This document shows positions 1-7,259 of a stretch of DNA of 64,000 nt, one piece after another. This DNA is from Flavobacterium frigoritolerans (GTDB lineage Bacteria > Bacteroidota > Bacteroidia > Flavobacteriales > Flavobacteriaceae). Numbering within the stretch: position 1 is the stretch's first letter; each line of letters begins with the position of its first letter. The notes below the pieces were generated by a model that had not been told where the DNA came from, did not search any database, and saw nothing but the letters and a program-made list of their open reading frames with translations. The position numbers and the translations under genes were made by a program. The DNA lies in contig NZ_JAOZEV010000018.1 of assembly GCF_025847275.1 (NCBI RefSeq), forward strand, positions 1 through 64,000, written 5' to 3'.

Positions 1-6
1 TAAAGC

Positions 7-639
7 ATGAAAGTGAAAAATGAAGATAAAGTATTAATAGGCGTAGGAGTGGTCGGAATCGGACTTGTAGGCTACTTGTATTGGAAAAAAAAGAAGGATG
101 AAAAAGAGCAGGAATTTTTAACCGATATTCCAGAACCACCACCAGTAGTCCTAGATAAACCTACGGATTCCCTACCAAAGACAGGAGCAGTTTTGAATAA
201 AAACAAAGTATTAGGCAAAGGAATCAAAGGGGTTGAAGTTAGAGAATTGCAACGTTTGTTAGGTGTTACTATCGATGGCAATTTTGGAGCAAATACGCTT
301 ACGGCTTTGCAAAGCAAAAAAGGAGTTTTAAAAATTAGCCTCAATGCTTATTTAAAAATGCCTACAAAAACTACATCAAAAGAAATCCCTACTGCGCTAG
401 TTGCACCAAGAAAAGGACAAAAACTAATGGCAAATGCAAACGGTGTTAGTCTTTTCAATGCTAAAAAGACAGCAAACGGTACGTATTTCAATACAGGAAC
501 AAAACCTTTTATGGGCGGTAGTTTTAATTATGGGGAGCATCTGGGTGTTTTTGTTGGTTCTAAAGTAGGCGGACAATATTTAATTAATCGCGATGGCGTG
601 TATTATTTCGTAAACGCCAATGCTGTAAAAGGATATTAA
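7..639 (+). CDS. N-anchored membrane protein with peptidoglycan-binding-like and SH3-like regions (prophage)
   Basis: This 210-residue protein has one glycine-rich membrane segment (about residues 9-25) followed by a lysine cluster, then an acidic/proline linker (35-60). Residues 68-115 carry the pattern of a PG_binding_1 repeat (GIKGVEVRELQRLLGV, then DGNFGANTLTAL). The C-terminal 70 residues are glycine/aromatic-rich beta structure, possibly SH3-like. It looks like a protein anchored in a membrane that touches peptidoglycan. It is the first of a same-strand series of closely packed genes and is followed after 1 base by the next. A TAA at bases 1-3 may end a preceding gene. The domain call is by pattern only; a virion or lysis role is inferred from the endolysin just downstream. 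Confidence 0.7.
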   Translation: MKVKNEDKVLIGVGVVGIGLVGYLYWKKKKDEKEQEFLTDIPEPPPVVLDKPTDSLPKTGAVLNKNKVLGKGIKGVEVRELQRLLGVTIDGNFGANTLTALQSKKGVLKISLNAYLKMPTKTTSKEIPTALVAPRKGQKLMANANGVSLFNAKKTANGTYFNTGTKPFMGGSFNYGEHLGVFVGSKVGGQYLINRDGVYYFVNANAVKGY

Positions 640-640
640 A

Positions 641-742
641 ATGGGAGCGACAGAAAAATTAATCATCACAGCAGTAGCACTCACAGGATTTGTTTATTTC
701 CTGACACAACCAAAAGTAACCCCTAGAAAAGTGATTTTATAA
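641..742 (+). CDS. 33-residue single-pass membrane protein (prophage)
   Basis: A short ORF (MGATEKLIITAVALT at its start) encodes 33 residues with one hydrophobic span (about 7-22) and a basic C-terminal tail. It starts 1 base after the previous stop, and its TAA overlaps the ATG of the endolysin gene (TAATG), which suggests translational coupling. The position in a tightly packed phage-like operon supports it as a real gene. No function is recognised; small membrane proteins in this position are often minor virion or lysis-accessory proteins. Confidence 0.6.
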   Translation: MGATEKLIITAVALTGFVYFLTQPKVTPRKVIL

Positions 743-1440
743 TGAGTTTTATTTTAGACAACAGTAGCATTTTTTTTAATGCATTTGTACGATATGGTGT
801 AAATACACCCATTAGGATAGCCCACTTTTTAGCGCAAGTATCGCATGAATCGGGCAATTTTACAAGGGTTGTTGAAAACCTGAATTATAGCCCGCAAGGG
901 CTATTGTCCACCAGTCCGTTTAATTCCCGCCTGACACTAGCCGAAGCAAAGAAATACGGAAGAACCACCGAGCACAAAGCCAATCAGCAAATGATAGCCA
1001 ATATTGGTTATGCAAACAAAAACGGTAATGGCAATATTGCCAGTGGAGACGGATGGAAATATAGAGGGCGTGGTTTTATACAGCTAACAGGTAAGGGAAC
1101 ATACGAAGATTACAAAAAGTACTCGGGTCATGATGTAGTAAACAATCCCGATTTACTTTTACAAACAGCCATTGCCGTGGATTGTGCCGCTTGGTTTTTT
1201 TCGGTGTATAAAAAATTAAATCCGCTCGCAGATGCTAATTTAATGACACAGATAACTCAAAAAGTAAACGGAAAAACCAACGGACTAGCTGACAGGGTTG
1301 CAAAGTTTAATTTCTATAAAGCCCAAAACATCAGTTTGGAGTTATTAAAAAAAAAAGCGAAACCCCTACCTAATTTTACTAGCATCACTAGCTACGCTTG
1401 GAATTGGCTTTCACCTTATAACCAAAAAAAACTAATATGA
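742..1440 (+). CDS. GH19-type endolysin (chitinase-like muramidase/peptidoglycan hydrolase)
   Basis: The 232-residue protein matches the glycoside hydrolase 19 fold used by phage endolysins. Residues 27-40 hold AHFLAQVSHESGNF with the expected catalytic Glu (E36) after His35, a second acidic residue follows at E45, and GRGFIQLTG (109-117) is the family's substrate-cleft motif. There is no signal peptide, so release would need the holin encoded next. The holin-like gene overlaps the end of this gene by 4 bases. The probable role is cleavage of the host cell-wall glycan at lysis. Bacteria also carry GH19 enzymes, but the overlap with a holin-like gene makes a phage endolysin the best reading. 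Confidence 0.85.
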   Translation: MSFILDNSSIFFNAFVRYGVNTPIRIAHFLAQVSHESGNFTRVVENLNYSPQGLLSTSPFNSRLTLAEAKKYGRTTEHKANQQMIANIGYANKNGNGNIASGDGWKYRGRGFIQLTGKGTYEDYKKYSGHDVVNNPDLLLQTAIAVDCAAWFFSVYKKLNPLADANLMTQITQKVNGKTNGLADRVAKFNFYKAQNISLELLKKKAKPLPNFTSITSYAWNWLSPYNQKKLI

Positions 1441-1793
1441 AAAATACAATCTTAAATCAAATCATAAGCGAACTCAAATACTATCAGGATTATTTTTTAT
1501 TTCTAATAGTAGTACTGGCAGGGGTTTTTATGAAAATTTACCTAGCCATTCAAAAAGGAAAGAAGCCACGCCTTAGTTGGTTTTTAGCCGAAGCAGCTAT
1601 CAGTTTTTTTGTTGCATTCTCCGTCTATGCTGTTTGCGACCAATATTTGAGTATCAACAAGATGTTTACCTATGTGATTTGCGCTTGGGGCGGTTCGCTC
1701 TCCACCTTAATACATAGTGAAGTAGAAGCATTAATAAGTAGTTTTTTCGATGGATTAAAAGCCATGATAAAACTAAAAATAAAGAAATCATGA
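1437..1793 (+). CDS. Holin-like membrane protein
   Basis: 118 residues with three predicted membrane spans (about 19-38, 47-67, 74-92), an amphipathic C-terminal region and a Lys-rich tail. It starts inside the last codons of the endolysin gene (4-base overlap) and its own stop overlaps the next start, so the three genes are probably translationally coupled. Size, topology and position are those of a phage holin that permeabilises the inner membrane for the endolysin. No specific holin family is claimed with certainty; the AWGGSLS segment near residue 84 resembles LydA/phage_holin-type proteins. Confidence 0.7.
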   Translation: MKNTILNQIISELKYYQDYFLFLIVVLAGVFMKIYLAIQKGKKPRLSWFLAEAAISFFVAFSVYAVCDQYLSINKMFTYVICAWGGSLSTLIHSEVEALISSFFDGLKAMIKLKIKKS

Positions 1794-2344
1794 GTACAAG
1801 TACGAGTCCAGAGAATCCCATGAAGCTATTTTTAAAAGTAGTTTTATTTATAGCATTTTATTTTGCCCTTTGTATTGCCTTGCACGGTTGCAAAGCCAAA
1901 CCAATGGAAAACACACATGAAGTTGAAACAGTTATAGCCAGTAAAAAAGACAGTATCAAAACAACTATTATCAGTGGGGCTATAAACGATACTTTAAAAA
2001 TACAGCTCCCGAAGGTCCAAACGGCAAAACCCGAATGTGACAGCATTACTAAAGCAGAATTACAGCGAGTATTACAATTACTTGATAGTCGTAAAAAATC
2101 AGGAGATAACGAAACAGGGATTTATTACGATAGTTTACGCAATCAAATTATAGCATGGCAGAAAATAGCGCAGACAAAAAACGTAAATACAGCTACAAAC
2201 AAAGAATTTGTTTACCTCAAAGGCGATAAACAAATTAAATATGTTTCCGTAAAATACATTCCTCTTTGGGTCAAAATACTGGCTTCAATAGGCGCCATGA
2301 CCTTGCTGTTTATAGTTTATCGTATTTCGAGAATCTTTATTTAA
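1790..2344 (+). CDS. Unimolecular-spanin-like lipoprotein (N-terminal lipobox, C-terminal TM)
   Basis: The 184-residue protein has a hydrophobic N-terminal segment (about 12-31) ending in a lipobox-like LHGC (Cys34), a hydrophilic periplasm-length central region, and a C-terminal membrane span (about 160-178, WVKILASIGAMTLLFIVYRI). An outer-membrane lipid anchor plus an inner-membrane anchor in one chain is the design of phage u-spanins (phage T1 gp11 type), which fuse inner and outer membranes at the last step of lysis. It follows endolysin and holin with a 4-base overlap. An alternative start is the ATG at 1820, directly before the hydrophobic segment. An Rz-like inner-membrane protein is the other option. 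Confidence 0.6.
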   Translation: MSTSTSPENPMKLFLKVVLFIAFYFALCIALHGCKAKPMENTHEVETVIASKKDSIKTTIISGAINDTLKIQLPKVQTAKPECDSITKAELQRVLQLLDSRKKSGDNETGIYYDSLRNQIIAWQKIAQTKNVNTATNKEFVYLKGDKQIKYVSVKYIPLWVKILASIGAMTLLFIVYRISRIFI

Positions 2345-2356
2345 AAAATTAAACAA

Positions 2357-2839
2357 ATGAGTGTCAAAAAAATAGTTATTGGAGCAGGAATACTAGCCGT
2401 TGCAGGATATTTCTATTTAGAGCAAAGAGTAAAAAAGATAATCGAACAATTTGAGTTTGTCAGGATATATCCAGTAGCTTTTAAGAAATTGGATGCCAAG
2501 TGGAATGATGGAAAACCGTTTGTGTCTTTTCATTTGGATTTGAAATTAGTAAATCCAACAGCACAGCATTTTAGCGCACAGCTTACGGCAGTAACCCTAA
2601 AGCGAATTTTATTTTATGATAAAAAGAATATGCTTTTAGGATCGGCAAACGTGAATGTAAAAGCAATAAATATTGCGCCTAATTCCAGTACTATAATCCC
2701 GAATGTACCCATTCAAATGGATTTACAAACCGCCATAACTAACGTGCTTGGAGCTTTAAATGTCAGTAACTTTAATAGTAGCGATATTCGAATTGAAGTT
2801 ATTGTAAGCATCTTGGGTACGGAACATAAAATTTCTTAA
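2357..2839 (+). CDS. N-anchored protein with LEA14/WHy-like beta domain (prophage)
   Basis: 160 residues: a short Gly/Ala-rich membrane anchor (about 5-20), then a domain with the LEA14-like pattern, including FHLDLKLVNPT near residue 60 and alternating beta strands to the end. Proteins of this fold are small immunoglobulin-like beta sandwiches. The gene lies 12 bases after the spanin-like gene and 1 base before the polyvalent protein gene, so it belongs to the same operon. The role is unknown. Together with the proteins at 7-639 and 641-742 it forms a set of proteins with one N-terminal anchor, which could sit in a virion membrane or the host membrane. Confidence 0.65.
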   Translation: MSVKKIVIGAGILAVAGYFYLEQRVKKIIEQFEFVRIYPVAFKKLDAKWNDGKPFVSFHLDLKLVNPTAQHFSAQLTAVTLKRILFYDKKNMLLGSANVNVKAINIAPNSSTIIPNVPIQMDLQTAITNVLGALNVSNFNSSDIRIEVIVSILGTEHKIS

Positions 2840-2840
2840 A

Positions 2841-5063
2841 ATGACATTAGCACAAGAATTCAATAGCCTTAATGGGCTTATCGTGTCAAGAAAGACCTTG
2901 GAAGATTTGCTTATGAAAGCCGAAAAGGAAAAACATACAGTTGTTTCCAAACGAGTTATCAAAGTATTACAGGCTTTTGCTGATGATACTTTTTTAATTG
3001 AAATTAATAATCTAATCGAGCCTTATGGCTTAAACGGAGTAGATGCAGAAATGCTATTGCCTACGCTCGAGTATATCTCTGAGAATCATAACGACGGATT
3101 AAATGCCGTTTCACCTGATGAAATTTACAACTACATCACGGATTTGATTATCAATACAATTAAAAAAGTAGGGCATTTGCCTTGGCAAAAAGAATGGAGA
3201 GGTTCAGGGGCTAGTAATTCGGTTATGAATTATGTTTCTAAAAAGGAGTACACAGGGGCAAACTTCATTTTGAATTTTGATATTAAGTTTGATGAAAACA
3301 AACAGCCCTATTTAGTTCCTGCAGATTTTATACAGCCTTACTATTTAACTTTTAATCAAATTGAAGAAGCTAAGGCAAAGCTTAAAAAAGGCAGTAAAGC
3401 AAGGCGTGTGATTTATTATACCTTAATTCACGATTACCATAGTGAGCATTTGAAATTCAAAACCAACGACAATAAAAAGTTTGGTGATTTTGTGAAATCG
3501 AACGGACTGACAAAAGAGGATTTAAAAAAGAATCTAACCAAGTTCCCCGTTTTAAAATACTACAATGTATTTAGAGCCGATGATTGCGAGGGTTTAAAAT
3601 TTCCTGCTGTAAAAGAAAGGAAAATAACAAATCCTATTGCTGAAGCTCAGGCAATCATCGACGGATTTAAGAACCCGCCAAAATATACCAATATTGGAGA
3701 TAGAGCCTATTACCGTCCAAGTACAGACGAGTTAAATATGCCAACTATTGAAGCTTTCACCAGTGAAGCTTTTTATTACTCTACTTTCTTTCATGAAGCG
3801 GTACACAGTACAGGAGCAGAGCATCGATTACATAGAGATATGACAGGAACTCGAAGCGGTGGAGGGAGCGGAAATTATGCTTTTGAGGAATTGATTGCAG
3901 AACTCGGAGCGGTATTTCTTTGCAGTGAATCAGGAATATTATTCCATACCAAGGAAAATTCTGCTAAGTATTTAAAGAGTTGGAACAATCATTTAATAGA
4001 TGAACTAAACGACGACAATCGGTTTTTCTTAAAAGCATCGGCACAGGCTCAAAAAGCAAGCAATCATATTCTAGGACGTGAAGTTGCAAACGCTGAAACT
4101 AAAGAAAAGGTAGAAGAAAAGACAATAGAGAGACCAGTTATAGAACCAAGTGCGAAAGTAGCACCTATTAAAAAGGCAATTGTAAAACCTATTGTAAAAA
4201 GAAAGGCAAAGCAAAAAATTAAACAACCCGATTTGTTCGGTGGACTCAGTGGAGCAGTTAAAAAGAACAAACAGCTTGTTGTTAAAGAAACCATTGTAAA
4301 GCCAATCAAAGAAAAAGCAATCGTTGCAAAGCCCATTGCAAAGGAAAATGTAAACCGAAATTCTCTAGCCTATAAAATGGCAAATAAGCCTACTAAAGTG
4401 GATTACTTTAAAATTGAGAACAAAGACATTGCGGAATTCTTAGGAGAAATTGAGCACAAGGAAAAAGAAAGTATTGTAATCTCTCTTACTGGTGGTCAGG
4501 GTTCAATGAAAACTAGAATGTGTTTCCAGTTTATGAATGCCTTGGCACAAAATTACAAAGTAGGTCATGCCAGTATCGAAGAGCATCCCGAGAGTAGTTT
4601 GTATTACAGCAAAGCCGAAGAATATTTAAATGCAAAGGCATTGCAAAACATCGAAGCTCCTGAGATTAAAAGTGTTTCTGATTTGGATAAACTTATCCGA
4701 AACAATGACATTATCATAATCGATAGTTTCTCTAAAATGCAGGAAATGCACAAAGGCTTTGAAGTGGATAAGGATTTAAGAAAGAAGTACGACGGAAAAT
4801 TGTTCATTGTTATTTTCCAACAAACTACAGATGGCAAAATGCGTGGCGGTAGTAAAAGTCAGTTTGATGCCGATGTAGTTCTCTTTACCGAAAAGAAAGC
4901 AGATTACAGGCAAAATTACATTTGGGCAGATAAGAACCGTTACCAAAATAAACCGCTCGACACTTTGAAATTCAATATTTTCAATAAAAAACTAGAACGG
5001 GGCGAACCCGAAGCTGTGGCAGAACCACTAAGGACTAAAAAATTATCATTTACAGTAAATTAA
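2841..5063 (+). CDS. Polyvalent protein: ArdC-type domain + zincin metallopeptidase fused to a RadA/RecA-like ATPase
   Basis: 740 residues in three parts. Residues about 95-260 resemble the ArdC N-terminal ssDNA-binding region (PWQKEWRG near 114-121). Residues about 260-410 form the ArdC-type zincin with HEAVH (318-322) and the downstream EELIAELGA glutamates (349-357) expected for zinc ligation. A Lys/Pro-rich linker (about 415-515) contains QPDLF (462-466), which fits the sliding-clamp-binding pentapeptide. Residues about 520-715 are a RecA/RadA-type P-loop domain with Walker A GGQGSMKT (551-558), Walker B DIIIIDSF (623-630) and a RadA-like GKMRGGSKSQF loop. ArdC/zincin polyvalent proteins are known from phages and conjugative elements, where they are thought to counter host defences. 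The substrate and the role of the ATPase are unknown. Confidence 0.75.
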   Translation: MTLAQEFNSLNGLIVSRKTLEDLLMKAEKEKHTVVSKRVIKVLQAFADDTFLIEINNLIEPYGLNGVDAEMLLPTLEYISENHNDGLNAVSPDEIYNYITDLIINTIKKVGHLPWQKEWRGSGASNSVMNYVSKKEYTGANFILNFDIKFDENKQPYLVPADFIQPYYLTFNQIEEAKAKLKKGSKARRVIYYTLIHDYHSEHLKFKTNDNKKFGDFVKSNGLTKEDLKKNLTKFPVLKYYNVFRADDCEGLKFPAVKERKITNPIAEAQAIIDGFKNPPKYTNIGDRAYYRPSTDELNMPTIEAFTSEAFYYSTFFHEAVHSTGAEHRLHRDMTGTRSGGGSGNYAFEELIAELGAVFLCSESGILFHTKENSAKYLKSWNNHLIDELNDDNRFFLKASAQAQKASNHILGREVANAETKEKVEEKTIERPVIEPSAKVAPIKKAIVKPIVKRKAKQKIKQPDLFGGLSGAVKKNKQLVVKETIVKPIKEKAIVAKPIAKENVNRNSLAYKMANKPTKVDYFKIENKDIAEFLGEIEHKEKESIVISLTGGQGSMKTRMCFQFMNALAQNYKVGHASIEEHPESSLYYSKAEEYLNAKALQNIEAPEIKSVSDLDKLIRNNDIIIIDSFSKMQEMHKGFEVDKDLRKKYDGKLFIVIFQQTTDGKMRGGSKSQFDADVVLFTEKKADYRQNYIWADKNRYQNKPLDTLKFNIFNKKLERGEPEAVAEPLRTKKLSFTVN

Positions 5064-5071
5064 TAAAAAAA

Positions 5072-5131
5072 GTAGATTTATTTTAATGCCGGTTGTATCT
5101 GCAGAAACAGATCTATTTAAAAAAAATCTAC
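5072..5131 (+). repeat. 60-bp hairpin-forming repeat, copy A
   Basis: A 60-bp block begins GTAGATT and ends AATCTAC, with a longer A/T-rich arm pair (about 14-15 bp, imperfect) and CTGCAG at the centre. It recurs as copy B at 7196-7255 in the same orientation and at exactly the same length. The ends, the central CTGCAG (positions 28-33) and the last 22 bases (one difference) are conserved, while the left-centre is divergent. It lies in the 104-bp gap before the basic-protein gene. The function is unknown; a recombination or binding site is possible. Confidence 0.75.
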
Positions 5132-5167
5132 AATTCAATAATCATCAATCAAAAAAAACAATTAATC

Positions 5168-5392
5168 ATGGCAGTAAAAAAGAAACCAACAGTAAAAGGC
5201 TTAAAGAAAGTATGTAGTAGTGTTATTAAAGGGACAGGGCTTAAATCCGATGGGACATTAAAGAAAGGATTCAAGTACATCAAGGGTGGAAAAATCGTAA
5301 AAGTAAAAGCTGTTATAGCGAAAGCCAAACCAGTAAAAAAGAAAGTGGCTAAAAAGAAAACAGTAAAAAAGGCTTCAAAATCTAAAAAGTAA
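5168..5392 (+). CDS. Small highly basic protein (prophage)
   Basis: 74 residues, about one third lysine, starting MAVKKKPTVKGLKK and ending in a Lys/Ala/Val tail of KKV/KKT repeats. A central GTLKKGFKYIKGGKI segment resembles a motif I associate with small basic proteins of Bacteroidota mobile elements. The ORF extends upstream to 5093, but that start would run through the 60-bp repeat, and the ATG at 5168 gives a sensible basic N-terminus. DNA binding or genome condensation is a fair guess from composition alone. The next gene follows after 3 bases. Confidence 0.6.
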   Translation: MAVKKKPTVKGLKKVCSSVIKGTGLKSDGTLKKGFKYIKGGKIVKVKAVIAKAKPVKKKVAKKKTVKKASKSKK

Positions 5393-5395
5393 AAA

Positions 5396-6220
5396 ATGAG
5401 TGCTGCAAATCCCGATACAAGAATCTTAAAGCTCGTAAAAGATAAAAACGGCAATGTGTTGCTTATGAAATTAGACGACACCTTAATTACTTCTTTTAAT
5501 CCTGCTCAAAATCTTTTGAGAATTCCTGAAGCTCCAAACAAATTTAAAATTCAATCAAACGCTACATTTGGGGAAAATCCTTTGGTACTGGATTATACAC
5601 AGGTTAATTGTGATTTGTGTGTTCCTGTTATTGAAGCTAGAAATTTCAATGATTTTTTACTTGAATTATCTAAAAAGTTTTTCTTTTTTAAAGGCAGTAG
5701 TGATGGTGGTACAAGCGCTCCCAGTAACTGTAAATGCTCCTTATATGGTATCGTTAGACCTACGTTTGTTTATACAAAAACTTTAATTACTAAAAATTCA
5801 AAATTTATACGTTTAAAGAATACTGTTAGTGAACATTGGGGACTTAAGATTCAATATGGAGGTTATTTAGAGGAATCTTTAGAGCCATACTTTAAGCCTT
5901 ATTTTGGTGGTAGTGATTTGATGCCTGATACTGAAATCGGATTACAGGTAGAGTCTTTGGTTTCTTTGGATGATATGTTTATTAGGCTCTTTATTAGTAC
6001 GCGTAGAGAAGATTTTGATGTGTATTTTATTGTCAATCCTGATAGTAATACTTTCACTCTCTTAAATGCTGACCCTACTTATTTTGTTTCTACTGCTGAT
6101 TATCAATTTGATGCTAATAGCGATACTTTGACTGTCCAGTCTTTAAAAGCTACAGAAGACCCGCTTAGTTTCTATGTTCGTTGGAAAAATGTTCCAGAAT
6201 TAGAAGGAATACCTACTTAA
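5396..6220 (+). CDS. Unknown soluble protein, probable late gene of the prophage
   Basis: 274 residues with no signal peptide or membrane span. It is rich in Asp, Phe, Thr and beta-prone segments. A NCDLCVPVIE segment and a later SNCKCSLYG place four cysteines in the first 120 residues, which could bind metal or form disulfides. The N-terminal 90 residues (a KDKNGNVLL segment, then FNDFLLELSKKFFFF) look like a compact domain, and the rest looks like a beta-rich module. I do not recognise a family. Position at the end of the phage-like operon, just before a strong terminator, suggests a virion or host-attachment protein, but nothing in the sequence proves it. Confidence 0.55.
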   Translation: MSAANPDTRILKLVKDKNGNVLLMKLDDTLITSFNPAQNLLRIPEAPNKFKIQSNATFGENPLVLDYTQVNCDLCVPVIEARNFNDFLLELSKKFFFFKGSSDGGTSAPSNCKCSLYGIVRPTFVYTKTLITKNSKFIRLKNTVSEHWGLKIQYGGYLEESLEPYFKPYFGGSDLMPDTEIGLQVESLVSLDDMFIRLFISTRREDFDVYFIVNPDSNTFTLLNADPTYFVSTADYQFDANSDTLTVQSLKATEDPLSFYVRWKNVPELEGIPT

Positions 6221-6254
6221 AAAAGGATTTAATAATGTTCCTTTCTCTATTTAC

Positions 6255-6295
6255 AACCGTCGCAAGCTTGTGACGGTTATTTTATATTTTTTTAT
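6255..6295. terminator. Terminator between convergent genes
   Basis: AACCGTCGCAAG (6255-6266) pairs with CTTGTGACGGTT (6267-6278) with one G-T pair, followed by a T-rich run. It ends the phage-like operon on the plus strand, and the hairpin sits 4-27 bases beyond the stop of the opposing gene. Confidence 0.8.
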
Positions 6296-7112
6296 CAATT
6301 TTTGTATTTCGTTTTACTTTTTCCTCATTGACTGCTGGGTCTTCGATTTTAATATAATCCAATTTATCTTTGCTTAAAACGGTTGTTTCTCGATTGTTTT
6401 TATTATATATAAAAATATACGAAGAAGTTTGTCCAATTAGTATAATTGGAAGGTTTTTAGATGTATATATTTTATTATTAGTAGCATATTCAAGTTGATT
6501 AATCCTTGGGCTTTTTTTTACAGCATCCCCGTCTTTATATCCCCATATTCCAGATACGATTATTAAAGTAATTACTAAAATGGGATAGAAGTATGTAATT
6601 TTCTTTCTCTTTTCCTTATCCAATAATTGAGGTATAAAAAATTTAGTTAATAAATACGGAGCTACTATAGAAAAGATAATTAGATATTCATCGATGTAAT
6701 ATGCAAATAAAATACAAACAACTATACAAAGTACAAACGAAGTTTTTTCGATTTCTTTTGATATTATTACATCAAAAACATTGAACACATTATTTATTTT
6801 TTTTCTTCTTAATACTTTGTCTGTCATATTTTTTCTTATCCTTAAAATTTTTTTATGATACCAAATGCAATAGGAAATTAGTAATATAGAGTATGCTAAG
6901 ATTCTAAGTAATATTTCAATAAATAGATAAAAAAACAATAATAAAATAATAATTTTCAGCGTAAAAAAAACAATATCTGTTAAGCTTATGAAATATTCTA
7001 TCTGAATGTTAAAACATGAGTAATAATTATATAGATACGCACATCCGATTGAATATATTACTATTAATATTATTGAGAAGTTCTGCGTATAATTTTCTAA
7101 TATCTTTTTCAT
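6282..7112 (-). CDS. AT-rich polytopic membrane protein of unknown function (accessory gene in prophage)
   Basis: 276 residues with about five membrane spans (roughly 13-33, 45-85, 123-160, 172-195), a basic cytoplasmic loop (86-110) and a soluble C-terminal domain of about 80 residues ending in a Lys-rich tail. Codon use is extremely AT-rich (many ATA/AAA/TTT codons) compared with the neighbouring genes. It is transcribed against the phage-like operon, toward a terminator, and lies between the two 60-bp repeats. No family is recognised. The isolated orientation and composition are typical of a lysogenic-conversion or superinfection-exclusion gene, but this is inference. Confidence 0.6.
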   Translation of the reverse strand: MKKILENYTQNFSIILIVIYSIGCAYLYNYYSCFNIQIEYFISLTDIVFFTLKIIILLLFFYLFIEILLRILAYSILLISYCIWYHKKILRIRKNMTDKVLRRKKINNVFNVFDVIISKEIEKTSFVLCIVVCILFAYYIDEYLIIFSIVAPYLLTKFFIPQLLDKEKRKKITYFYPILVITLIIVSGIWGYKDGDAVKKSPRINQLEYATNNKIYTSKNLPIILIGQTSSYIFIYNKNNRETTVLSKDKLDYIKIEDPAVNEEKVKRNTKIDKKI

Positions 7113-7195
7113 ACAATGGATTTATAATTATTTTAATTTAAAAAAGATGATTTCAATATAAATATTCTATTGCTATTATTTGACTTCTTTTAAAT

Positions 7196-7255
7196 GTAGA
7201 TTATTTTGCGTACCAGGAAAAACTGCAGCTACGGATCTGTTTAAAAAAAATCTAC
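7196..7255 (+). repeat. 60-bp hairpin-forming repeat, copy B
   Basis: Second copy of the 60-bp block of 5072-5131, same orientation and identical length. Shared features are GTAGATT at the left end, CTGCAG at positions 28-33, GATCT at 39-43, and an A-tract leading to AATCTAC at the right end; identity continues into CAATT. It ends 4 bases from the stop codon of the integrase gene. The distance between the two copies (start to start) is 2124 bp. Confidence 0.75.
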
Positions 7256-7259
7256 AATT

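Noticed and set aside
5093..5167. N-terminal extension of the basic protein
   Set aside because: It would translate through the 60-bp repeat, and the residues look random; the ATG at 5168 is better.
5072..7255. Insertion sequence bounded by the 60-bp repeats
   Set aside because: The repeats are direct, there is no transposase between them and no target duplication was found.
5072..7255. Integron attC sites
   Set aside because: The ends GTAGATT/AATCTAC do not match the GTTRRRY core and no IntI-type integrase insert is seen.
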